Positions 1 through 7,343 of a DNA stretch of 61,410 nucleotides are shown here, in pieces. Source of the stretch: an uncultured Roseburia sp. (GTDB lineage: Bacteria > Bacillota > Clostridia > Lachnospirales > Lachnospiraceae). Each line of letters starts with the position of its first letter. Positions within the stretch are counted from its first letter, which is position 1. A program made the translations under genes and the position numbers. Under the pieces are notes generated by a model that saw nothing but the letters and a program-made list of their open reading frames with translations, was not told the origin of the DNA and did not search any database. The stretch covers positions 71,568 through 132,977 of the forward strand of contig CANDCP010000002.1 in NCBI GenBank assembly GCA_947383215.1, written 5' to 3'.

Positions 1-91
1 AATTGAGGGAAGGCGGGGAAATATGTATAACGGAACCCGTCAGGACCGTGCGTCGGATAAAGTGCGCCGGAGAAATAGCGGAGGTTTTGAA

Positions 92-1207
92 GTGGAAATA
101 AAATATCAGAGGACAATGCGGCAAAGCTTTATGGTTGTTTTGGCCGGGGCAGATATGCCGGAGTATCATTTTCATATGTGCCGCGGGAATCATATAAAAC
201 ATTTTCTGGAATTTGACGTGGTTAAAGCGGACGGAAAAACGGAAAACTGGTATGATATTACCGGAAAACAGGCATTGGGAGATTACCTGAAGGAAAATAA
301 GCCGGATTGGCGTTTTTTAAATTTGTTTATCGCGGCATTAAAAGACTGTGCGGACTGCATAGATCTTTATCTTTTGGATGAGGCGTATGTCATGCTGGAG
401 CCGGAAATGATTTATATGGGGGCGGATGGGGAAGAGGTTTTTTTCTGCTACGGTATTTTTGCAAGAGAATCGTTGGCGGAACAGTTCAGGCATTTTATGG
501 AGTTTCTGTTGACAAAGCTGGATCACGGTGAGAGGAGCGCTGTGGAGCTTGGATATCTTGTCTACCAGAAAACATTGGAGCCTAATTATACGGTAGAGGA
601 TATTTGGGGGCTTCTTGAACAGAGACACACAGAAACATTCTGGGAGGAGGAAAGCGCGCCCCGCGAGCCGGAGAATACGGTTATACAGGAGAGACAAAAA
701 GGCGATAATAAGTCGGAGGATAAAGCGAGAACCATGTTTTGGGAAAAGGCAGCGGCGTTTTTGCAGACAAAAAAGGCAGAGCTTATTCAGAAATGGAGCG
801 TTATCGGGCGCTTGAAAAGGAGAGAGGGACGCGAGAAATACCGGATGGTGTTTACGCCCGAGGATATTCAGCGGGAAGTGTCGGGAAATACGGCGCTTTT
901 GAGCGAGCGTGAGGCGGGGGTTCTCAGATTCCTCGGAGAGGAGCCGGGGAGGGATATTTTTTTAGACCGCGGGAGCGTCACCGTTGGGAGCGGTAAAGAG
1001 GTGGATATTCCAATACAGGTAAATTCGGTAAGCCGGCTGCACGCGCGCATTACCGTGGAAGGAAGCCGCTGTTATCTGGAGGATCTTAATTCACGGAACG
1101 GCACGAAGGTCAACGGAAAGCTGTTGAATTATAAAGAGAGAGTGGAAGTTTCTGAGGGGGATACGATAGAGCTTGCGGGGGAACAATATTGTTTTGAGCT
1201 TATCTAA
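92..1207 (+). CDS. FHA-domain protein with N-terminal DUF6382-like domain
   Basis: About 371 aa. The C-terminal ~90 residues form a forkhead-associated fold, which binds phosphothreonine peptides: a VTVGSGKEVD strand, the SRLHA motif and NSRNGTKVNG near the end. The usual GR of the first FHA motif is replaced by GSGK. The N-terminal ~200 residues resemble the DUF6382 domain found ahead of FHA in Lachnospiraceae; a charged linker (about 200-280) joins the two. I chose GTG at 92 because GGAGG (80-84) lies 7 nt upstream; the open frame extends back to 23 without a comparable site. The rhomboid gene follows 90 bp downstream. From memory, this pair often follows Tad/Flp-type pilus genes, but those are outside the window. 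The ligand is unknown. Confidence 0.8.
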   Translation: MEIKYQRTMRQSFMVVLAGADMPEYHFHMCRGNHIKHFLEFDVVKADGKTENWYDITGKQALGDYLKENKPDWRFLNLFIAALKDCADCIDLYLLDEAYVMLEPEMIYMGADGEEVFFCYGIFARESLAEQFRHFMEFLLTKLDHGERSAVELGYLVYQKTLEPNYTVEDIWGLLEQRHTETFWEEESAPREPENTVIQERQKGDNKSEDKARTMFWEKAAAFLQTKKAELIQKWSVIGRLKRREGREKYRMVFTPEDIQREVSGNTALLSEREAGVLRFLGEEPGRDIFLDRGSVTVGSGKEVDIPIQVNSVSRLHARITVEGSRCYLEDLNSRNGTKVNGKLLNYKERVEVSEGDTIELAGEQYCFELI

Positions 1208-1297
1208 GGGGCCTTTGACGCGCGGGTTTTAAAAGATAAATTGCTTTACAGGGCGGGGATTTGAGAGTATCATGATAGAAAAAGCGAGGGAAGTGTC

Positions 1298-2344
1298 ATG
1301 ATATCTGAAATCGATCGTCTCCTGAGGCAGGGAGGATATCAGTATAAAAAGGTTTTGCCGAAAGAAGCGGGTGTATATTACCGATATACGGACGGTGTGG
1401 CGCAGGTAGTACTGGGGATTCACGCGCATGAGAATTTTTATCTGGAAGGCGAACAGTATGAACAGTTGACGGGGAGGTTGCGGGAGCTGTTTTTGCATCC
1501 GCAGGAAAACGAGCTTGTGTATTCGCATCAGCAACCAGTTTCCGATGTGCAGATTTTGACGCTTATTGTGACGGGCAGGGAGGAATTGTATCGGGAGCTT
1601 TGCGCCGGATATCAGGGGATTTGGATTTTCGATTTAAATGAGGGAAGACTGATCATTTATGAGAATCAGCCCGGAGATTTTTACGGTTTGTACGATAGGA
1701 TAACGCAGGCCGGGGTGAATTTTGGTCAAAAGGCGGAGCGGCCTGCATGGGACCGGAGGAATATCCCGTACGTCAGTATCGGAATGGTAGCCGTCAATGT
1801 CTTGATATTTCTTATCTGTTCGGTTTTAGGCGATCCTTCGGACGCGTTTTTTATTTTGGAGCATGGGGGGATGTATCCGGAATTCATTCTTGCGGACGGA
1901 GAGTGGTACCGTGTGTTTACGAGTATGTTTCTGCACTTTGGAATCGAGCATTTGATAAACAATATGGTTATGCTGTTCTTTGTCGGAAGATATCTTGAGA
2001 AGGCAATGGGACACGTCAGGTATTTATGTTTGTACTTGCTTTCGGGAACAGGCGCAGGCATATTTTCTCTGTTTATGATGATGGCAGATAACGAAGAGGC
2101 GGTCAGCGCGGGGGCTTCGGGGGCGGTATTCGGGATCGTCGGCGGGCTGCTTTGGGTGGCGATTCGAAATAAAGGCAGGTTTGCGGATCTGACCGCCAGA
2201 GGGCTTTTGCTTATGGCGGCATTGTCGCTCTATTACGGTTTTTCAAGCGCAGGCGTCGACAATTGGGGACATGTGGGCGGCTTCGTAGGCGGAATTATTC
2301 TGGGTATTTTATTATACAGAAAGAAATCGTGCGGAAAAGATTGA
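1298..2344 (+). CDS. Rhomboid-family intramembrane serine protease
   Basis: 348 aa. The first ~145 residues form a soluble domain without a recognised family. From about residue 155 a six-helix rhomboid core begins. The catalytic Ser lies in GASGAVFG (Ser274) and the His in the last core helix, in WGHVGGFVGG (His325); together they form the Ser-His dyad. The expected Asn/His-containing HFGIEHLINN segment is present near residues 210-220. The enzyme should cleave transmembrane helices of membrane proteins; the substrate cannot be inferred. It sits just after the FHA gene on the same strand. GAGGGA precedes the ATG. Confidence 0.9.
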   Translation: MISEIDRLLRQGGYQYKKVLPKEAGVYYRYTDGVAQVVLGIHAHENFYLEGEQYEQLTGRLRELFLHPQENELVYSHQQPVSDVQILTLIVTGREELYRELCAGYQGIWIFDLNEGRLIIYENQPGDFYGLYDRITQAGVNFGQKAERPAWDRRNIPYVSIGMVAVNVLIFLICSVLGDPSDAFFILEHGGMYPEFILADGEWYRVFTSMFLHFGIEHLINNMVMLFFVGRYLEKAMGHVRYLCLYLLSGTGAGIFSLFMMMADNEEAVSAGASGAVFGIVGGLLWVAIRNKGRFADLTARGLLLMAALSLYYGFSSAGVDNWGHVGGFVGGIILGILLYRKKSCGKD

Positions 2345-2369
2345 TTTTCGTCAAAATTATTTATATACT
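2341..2369 (+). promoter_or_regulatory. Candidate sigma-A promoter for the flavodoxin/SCP2 gene
   Basis: TTGATT (2341-2346), 17 nt spacer, TATACT (2364-2369), overlapping the stop codon of the rhomboid gene and 31 bp before the next ATG. The spacing and -10 are good; the -35 is a 4/6 match. Confidence 0.55.
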
Positions 2370-2399
2370 GATAGGACAAGGAAGAACTGGAGGCAGAAA

Positions 2400-3392
2400 A
2401 TGAACGTAAATATATATTATGGCGGAAGAGGCCTTTTGGATGATCCGACGCTCTACGTGATTAATAAGATGGAGGAGGTATTGCTGGAGCTGCGCGTGAA
2501 CGTGAAGCGGTATAATATTTATGAGGATAAGAGCAGTATATCGACTTTGCCGCATACGCTGAAGGATGCGGACGGCATTATACTCGCCACGACGGTAGAG
2601 TGGCTGGGGATCGGCGGATATATGCAGCAGTTCCTCGACGCCTGCTGGTTTTACGGCGATAAGGAGCGGATAAAGACCATTTATATGCAGCCGATTGTTA
2701 TGTCTACCACGTACGGCGAGCGAGAGGGCGAGCTGACGCTGGCAAATGCCTGGGAGATTCTTGGCGGATTACCGTGCAGCGGGTTGTGCGGCTATGTGGA
2801 CGATCTGGTGAGCTTTGAGATGAATCATGAGTACTCCGTTATTATAGAGAAGAAGGCGGAAAATCTTTACCGCACGATATCCCAGAAGCAGAAGAGTTTA
2901 CCGACCAGCAATCAGGCCGTCACAAGATCGGTTCTAAGGACGCAGCAGTTAGAGCTCACGCCGCAGGAGAGCGAGCAGCTTTCCAAATATGTCGCGGACG
3001 ATACTTATGTAAAAAAACAAAAGGAAGATATCGAAGAATTGTCTTCGATGTTTAAGGGGATGCTAAATCAGCAGCAGACGGATGAGACGACGGCTTATAT
3101 TGCGGATTTGGAGTCTCATTTTGTGGCGCAGACAGACTTTAAAGCCAATTACCTGTTTATTATAGAAGAAAAAAAGAAGCCTCTTTGTGTGGAAGTCGAT
3201 AATGAGGATTTGAGCTGCCACTATGGGCAGCAGGATAATGTCGATATCTACGCCAAGCTGACTACCGAGGTGTTTGATAATATTGTTGCGGGCAGGATGA
3301 CCTTCCAGAGAGCCTTTATGACCGGGGAGATGACTGCAAAGGGCAACTTTAAAACGCTAAGGATGCTCGATCAGATATTTGTTTTTGGATAG
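2400..3392 (+). CDS. Flavodoxin-like fold protein fused to an SCP2 sterol-carrier domain
   Basis: 330 aa. Residues 1-~160 look like an NAD(P)H:flavin oxidoreductase/flavodoxin fold: a beta strand at MNVNIYYGG, then ADGIILATTVEW and a later MSTTYGEREGE. The C-terminal ~110 residues match the SCP2 layout, with strands around YLFIIEEKKKPLCVEVDN and a last segment reading MTFQRAFMTGEMTAKGNF. SCP2 domains bind hydrophobic ligands, so a redox enzyme with a lipid-binding partner is plausible. The substrate is unknown. The neighbours (rhomboid and a kinase on the opposite strand) do not narrow it. It has its own likely promoter at 2341. Confidence 0.75.
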   Translation: MNVNIYYGGRGLLDDPTLYVINKMEEVLLELRVNVKRYNIYEDKSSISTLPHTLKDADGIILATTVEWLGIGGYMQQFLDACWFYGDKERIKTIYMQPIVMSTTYGEREGELTLANAWEILGGLPCSGLCGYVDDLVSFEMNHEYSVIIEKKAENLYRTISQKQKSLPTSNQAVTRSVLRTQQLELTPQESEQLSKYVADDTYVKKQKEDIEELSSMFKGMLNQQQTDETTAYIADLESHFVAQTDFKANYLFIIEEKKKPLCVEVDNEDLSCHYGQQDNVDIYAKLTTEVFDNIVAGRMTFQRAFMTGEMTAKGNFKTLRMLDQIFVFG

Positions 3393-3398
3393 ATTAAA

Positions 3399-4040
3399 CT
3401 ACACCGGCAGAAGGATTGAGAAGGTGCATCCGCTTCCGGGGCACGATACGAAATCCAGGCTTCCGTTGTGGTTTTCTATGATTTGCTTTGTGATTGCGAG
3501 TCCGAGTCCGGTTCCGTTTGCTTTGGAAGTAAAAAAGGGCGTAAATAAATGCTTTTCATATTCGGGGTCGATTCCGCCGCCGGAATCGATGATATCGATA
3601 TGTATCTTGTCGTTGCGGCAGTATGCGTTGATTTCAACGCACCCGCTGCATTCCATGGCTTCATAGGCGTTTTTAACCAGATTCATGATGGCCTGATTCA
3701 AGCGCAGAGAATCGGCCATAACGGGAGGCAGATCCGGTTCAATATCATGTTTGCACTGAAATTCACAGTTAAAATAAAGGCTGTGTATAGATAGGATAAG
3801 AGAGTTTAAAAGGGTGTTCAGGTTAACCGGGCGCATCGGAAAGTCCGAGGTGAGTTTTGCCTGAGAGAGTTCCTGGACCATCTGTTTTAGATAGTTGAGA
3901 GCTTCTATGGAATCCTTCCAGTATTCATAGTCGCCAAGTTCAGGGTGCTGACTTTCCAGAAGCTGGATAGAACTGTTGACAATTGCGATAGAATTTTTGA
4001 TTTCGTGAAACGCTTTGGCATAATCTTCGTTTGTTAACAT
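3399..4040 (-). CDS. Small soluble sensor histidine kinase
   Basis: 213 aa. A bare kinase core: the phosphoacceptor motif FHEIKNS with His at residue 12, a dimerisation helix pair, N-box LVKNAYEAM, G1 box DSGGGID, F box LFTPFFTSK and G2 box GTGLGLAITKQI. There is no membrane segment and no PAS, HAMP or other input domain, and no adjacent response regulator, so it is an orphan. It must sense through a partner or act in a phosphorelay. AGGAG precedes the ATG. The gene converges on the SCP2 gene, with only 6 bp between the two stop codons, and diverges from the HIT gene. Confidence 0.85.
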   Translation of the reverse strand: MLTNEDYAKAFHEIKNSIAIVNSSIQLLESQHPELGDYEYWKDSIEALNYLKQMVQELSQAKLTSDFPMRPVNLNTLLNSLILSIHSLYFNCEFQCKHDIEPDLPPVMADSLRLNQAIMNLVKNAYEAMECSGCVEINAYCRNDKIHIDIIDSGGGIDPEYEKHLFTPFFTSKANGTGLGLAITKQIIENHNGSLDFVSCPGSGCTFSILLPV

Positions 4041-4098
4041 AAATGACTTTTCTCCTGTCGATAAGTAAAATGTTTTATAAATTCGGATATGTCAGATC

Positions 4099-4127
4099 TT
4101 GAAAGATAACATAGGGAAGTTTAGCAT
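4099..4127 (+). promoter_or_regulatory. Candidate promoter for the HIT gene
   Basis: TTGAAA (4099-4104), 17 nt, TAGCAT (4122-4127), about 70 bp before the HIT start and within the gap shared with the divergent kinase gene. An AT-rich palindrome, TTGATTTT-T-AAAATCAA, lies at about 4129-4145. Confidence 0.4.
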
Positions 4128-4195
4128 GTTTGATTTTTAAAATCAATCATAACTGTATTACAAATATCGACAAAAAAATAGAAAGGAAGAGAGAG

Positions 4196-4615
4196 ATGAG
4201 AGAGAGTAATTGTATATTTTGCCGCATTATTGAGGGAGAGATTCCGTCGAATACAGTCTATGAGGACGATTTGTTCCGCGTGATATTAGATGTGAACCCG
4301 GCCTCAAAGGGACATGCTTTGATTTTGCCGAAAGAGCACTACGCCAATCTCTATGAGATTGACGACGAGGTCGCGGGTGCGGCGATGAAGCTGGCGAAGA
4401 AGCTGGCGAAGCATATGACTGAGAAATTAAACTGCGATGGGTTTAATATTTTGCAGAACAACGGAGAGATCGCCGGACAGACCGTGTTTCATTTCCATAT
4501 TCATTTGATACCGCGCTATAAAGAGGGAAAAAATGCAGATATTTTAAAATGGACGCATGAGACTTTTACGCCGGAGGAGATGCGGGAAATCTGCGATACG
4601 CTCCGGTTAAAATAG
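4196..4615 (+). CDS. HIT family nucleotide hydrolase/transferase
   Basis: 139 aa, the usual size of Hint-branch HIT proteins. The family motif is HFHIHLIP, with His99, His101 and His103; the middle and last histidines form the active site on the alpha-phosphate of purine nucleotide conjugates. CIFCRI at residues 5-10 gives the N-terminal zinc-type cysteine pair. I start at 4196 because GGAAG is 7 nt upstream and homologues begin close to the Cys pair. The open frame to 4130 adds an unrelated AT-rich stretch. Probably a housekeeping purine nucleoside phosphoramidase; the cellular substrate is unknown. Confidence 0.92.
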   Translation: MRESNCIFCRIIEGEIPSNTVYEDDLFRVILDVNPASKGHALILPKEHYANLYEIDDEVAGAAMKLAKKLAKHMTEKLNCDGFNILQNNGEIAGQTVFHFHIHLIPRYKEGKNADILKWTHETFTPEEMREICDTLRLK

Positions 4616-4633
4616 AACAGGCATGTTGAGAGT

Positions 4634-4679
4634 ATTCGGGCGTTAAGACAGATATGTTTTAGCGCCCGAATCTTTTCGG
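4634..4679 (+). terminator. Hairpin terminator after the HIT gene
   Basis: ATTCGGGCG (4634-4642) pairs with CGCCCGAAT (4663-4671), with four further mostly paired bases inside, followed by CTTTTC. It separates the HIT gene from the flagellar block. Confidence 0.6.
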
Positions 4680-4688
4680 GTAAAAAAC

Positions 4689-4715
4689 TAAGGTTTTTGG
4701 GAAAACTACCGATAA
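4689..4715 (+). promoter_or_regulatory. Sigma-D (flagellar) promoter for flgM operon
   Basis: TAAG (4689-4692), 15 nt, ACCGATAA (4708-4715). This fits the Bacillus/Clostridium sigma-D pattern TAAA-N15-GCCGATAT, with one -35 change and two changes in the -10. It lies 56 bp before flgM. Confidence 0.75.
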
Positions 4716-4770
4716 ATAGATTAGAACGTCAATCAGACGTGGTTTTTCAGGGAAGAAAGGAGATGCCGTT

Positions 4771-5052
4771 ATGCGTATAGAAGCTTATAATCAGGTGGCA
4801 GCATTGTATAAAACAGGAAAGTCCGCGAAAGCATCAGGCATAAAGGGAGCCTCGGCAGGAAGGGATGAAGTGCAGATATCCTCTTTTGGGCGTGATTTTC
4901 AGATCGCAAAACAGGCAGTCGCAGAAGCTTCGGACATCAGGGAAGATAAAGTTTCTGAGCTTAAAGCAAGTGTTCAGTCAGGGAACTACAAGGTAGATTC
5001 CGGAGATTTTGCAAGCAAGTTGTTGGTTAAGTATCGTGCAGCACATAATTGA
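4771..5052 (+). CDS. flgM: FlgM, anti-sigma-D factor
   Basis: 93 aa, typical of FlgM. The N-terminus (MRIEAYNQVAALY) and the C-terminal sigma-binding half (ISSFGRDFQIAKQAVAE ... VDSGDFASKLL) show the family layout: a mobile N-terminus, then amphipathic helices that wrap the sigma factor. FlgM holds sigma-D inactive in the cytoplasm until the hook is complete. Here it is first in the late flagellar block, behind a sigma-D promoter, so it is part of a negative loop. GAAAGGAG precedes the ATG; flgN follows 16 bp later. Confidence 0.9.
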   Translation: MRIEAYNQVAALYKTGKSAKASGIKGASAGRDEVQISSFGRDFQIAKQAVAEASDIREDKVSELKASVQSGNYKVDSGDFASKLLVKYRAAHN

Positions 5053-5068
5053 GAAGTGAGGATAAGCC

Positions 5069-5581
5069 GTGGCTAGTTTAATGGACGATCTGTTGGATGT
5101 TTTGGAGAGCGAAGAAAAAGAATACTGCAGTTTGATCGAGCTGTCGAAGCTGAAAAGACAGGTCATTATAGAGGCAGATATTGAGAATCTGGAAAAAATT
5201 ACCGATCAGGAGCAGTTGATTGCGGATATGCTGCATAATCTTGAATTAAGACGAAGCAGCGTTCTCTCGGATATGGCGGTGGTGCTGGGAAAAGAAGCGG
5301 AAGAGCTGACCATAGAGAAAATGATAGGGATTTTAGATAAACAGCCAAAAGAGCAAAAAAGGCTCATGAAGTGCCGCGAAAAATTACATGCAACTCTGGA
5401 TGAAATGAAAAAATGTAATCATCAGAATCAAGTGCTGCTTCAGCAGGCGCTTGAGATGGTAGAGTTCGACCTGACCTTGTTTAGGAGTCTGCGACAGGCG
5501 CCGGAGACAGCAAATTATAATAAAAATGCCTGCAATACGGGGGCTTTGCTTGGCAGCGCCGGTTTTGATGCAAAACAATAA
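5069..5581 (+). CDS. flgN: FlgN family flagellar export chaperone
   Basis: 170 aa, GTG start. An all-helical, charged protein rich in Leu, Glu and Lys heptads (DDLLDVLESEEKEYCSLIEL), as in FlgN, which keeps the junction proteins FlgK and FlgL soluble and delivers them to the export gate. Its position directly ahead of two flgK copies and flgL supports this role. The C-terminal 25 residues are low in complexity and Asn/Ala/Gly-rich, probably a flexible tail. Confidence 0.85.
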   Translation: MASLMDDLLDVLESEEKEYCSLIELSKLKRQVIIEADIENLEKITDQEQLIADMLHNLELRRSSVLSDMAVVLGKEAEELTIEKMIGILDKQPKEQKRLMKCREKLHATLDEMKKCNHQNQVLLQQALEMVEFDLTLFRSLRQAPETANYNKNACNTGALLGSAGFDAKQ

Positions 5582-5607
5582 ACACAGGGAAATGGGAGGA
5601 ACATGTC

Positions 5608-7332
5608 ATGGCAAACGGAATGGGAAGCTTATATATAGGAGCATCAGGTGTAAGACACAGCCAGACCGCGATTAACACAACAGCAAATAATATCGCCAAC
5701 ATCAACACCACGGGATATGTACGTCAGCAGGTGTTGTTTGGCGATATGAGTTATATCAATTTCGATAAAAACGCTGCAATCAGCTATCAGCAGGCCGGAC
5801 TTGGCGTGACGATAGCCGATGTAGTACATGTAAGAGATGTATTCTTAGATCAGTCGTATCGCACTGAGTCAGGACGTCAATCATTTTACGGAACATGCTA
5901 CGCTACGACGAACGAGGTGTTTACGTATTTACAGGAGCTGGAAGGGCAGGCGTTTCAGGATAATCTGGTAGATTTTTGGGAAGCGCTTGAGGAATTTTCG
6001 AAAGATCCGTCTCTATCCGTAAATCAGAATCTCGTGATGCAGAAGGCGAGCTTGTTTTTGACCCGTTCACAGTCCGTATATTCCAGTTTAAAAACATATC
6101 AAAACAATATGAACACCCAAATTTCCGATACGATGAATCGCATAAACGAACTGGGGCATATGATATATGAGTATAACCGGCATATTACCAAGATAGAGGC
6201 CGGCGGTGTGGAGACGGCGATGAGCCTGCGCGACGAGAGGGATAACGCGCTGGATGAGCTGTCAAAGCTTGCTGCGATTACATATAAGGAGCTGCCGGGC
6301 GGAGATGTCAAGGTTAGTTTGGAGGGCGTACCGTTTGTGGATGAAGTTCACGTATATGAGATGGCGCAGAAAATAGATAAGCAGACCGGGTTTATTACGC
6401 CTTATTGGCCGCATATGTCTGATACGAAGCGGGAACAGTATTCAGAGGTGTTTAACTTTGGGGTGGATATCTCGTCGGAGTACAATACGGATCTCGGCAA
6501 ACTGAAGGCGCTTGTGATGCAGCGCGGCGATAAAAAGGCAAATTATACGGATATTGAGGGAATGTCGAAGGAACAGTATAACGACACTACGGGGATGTCC
6601 GTGATGATGACCGTAGAGGCCCAGCTCGATCAGCTGATTCATGGAATGGTTACAATGTTAAATGATATTATTTGTCCGAACGTAGAACTGCAGACTGCGG
6701 TTACGGGCCGGGACGCGGAAGGCAAAACAGTGGAGCTTGGCGTGGGGACAAAAGTGCTGGATACGGAAAACTGCTCCGTCGGCAACGATGGCAAAATACC
6801 GCCGCAGGAATTGTTTACCAGAACCGGCTGCGAACGCTATACGGTTGTTTACGGAGACGATAATAAGACGTATTATGTATATAACGAGGAGGATTTGACC
6901 GATACCGCAAAAATGTACACGATAGGAAGTTTGAGCGTGAACAAGGCGATTGTGGATTCTCCGTCTTTAATTGCGTTTAAAAAGCAGAACGGAGAGATAG
7001 ACAGGGAGCTGGGGCAGGCAGTGTCTGACGCGTGGAAAAAGACCGAGCTGACTTTGAGCCCGAACAGTACCGGAACATGTACGTTTGATGAGTATTATGC
7101 GCAGATGGTAGGCGAACTTGGAACGGCCGGATCGATTTATGAGACGATATCCAATACGCTTGAGGGTACGGCAAAAGCGATTGACAACCAGCGTACGCAG
7201 GTGACGGGCGTTTCCTCGGAGGAAGAATTGTCGAACATGATAAAATATCAGAATGCTTATAATGCCTCAAGCCGTTACATCAACGTAATAAGCGAGATGA
7301 TAGAGACTTTGATTTACAGGCTTGGAGCATAG
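5608..7332 (+). CDS. flgK: Flagellar hook-associated protein 1 (FlgK), first copy
   Basis: 574 aa. The D0/D1 ends are diagnostic: N-terminal INTTANNIANINTTGYVRQQ and a C-terminal coiled region with GVSSEEELSNMIKYQNAYNA. FlgK is the first junction protein between hook and filament. It is exported without a signal peptide. The middle ~300 residues are variable. A second, longer FlgK-like gene begins 11 bp after the stop, so this organism carries a tandem pair. RBS GGGAGG. Which copy is the main junction protein cannot be told from sequence. Confidence 0.9.
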   Translation: MANGMGSLYIGASGVRHSQTAINTTANNIANINTTGYVRQQVLFGDMSYINFDKNAAISYQQAGLGVTIADVVHVRDVFLDQSYRTESGRQSFYGTCYATTNEVFTYLQELEGQAFQDNLVDFWEALEEFSKDPSLSVNQNLVMQKASLFLTRSQSVYSSLKTYQNNMNTQISDTMNRINELGHMIYEYNRHITKIEAGGVETAMSLRDERDNALDELSKLAAITYKELPGGDVKVSLEGVPFVDEVHVYEMAQKIDKQTGFITPYWPHMSDTKREQYSEVFNFGVDISSEYNTDLGKLKALVMQRGDKKANYTDIEGMSKEQYNDTTGMSVMMTVEAQLDQLIHGMVTMLNDIICPNVELQTAVTGRDAEGKTVELGVGTKVLDTENCSVGNDGKIPPQELFTRTGCERYTVVYGDDNKTYYVYNEEDLTDTAKMYTIGSLSVNKAIVDSPSLIAFKKQNGEIDRELGQAVSDAWKKTELTLSPNSTGTCTFDEYYAQMVGELGTAGSIYETISNTLEGTAKAIDNQRTQVTGVSSEEELSNMIKYQNAYNASSRYINVISEMIETLIYRLGA

Positions 7333-7343
7333 GAGGTGTAAAT

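Noticed and set aside
1229-1534. Minus-strand open frame opposite the rhomboid gene, as an example of many antisense frames
   Set aside because: Low-complexity composition, no RBS and no family resemblance; a shadow of the real gene.
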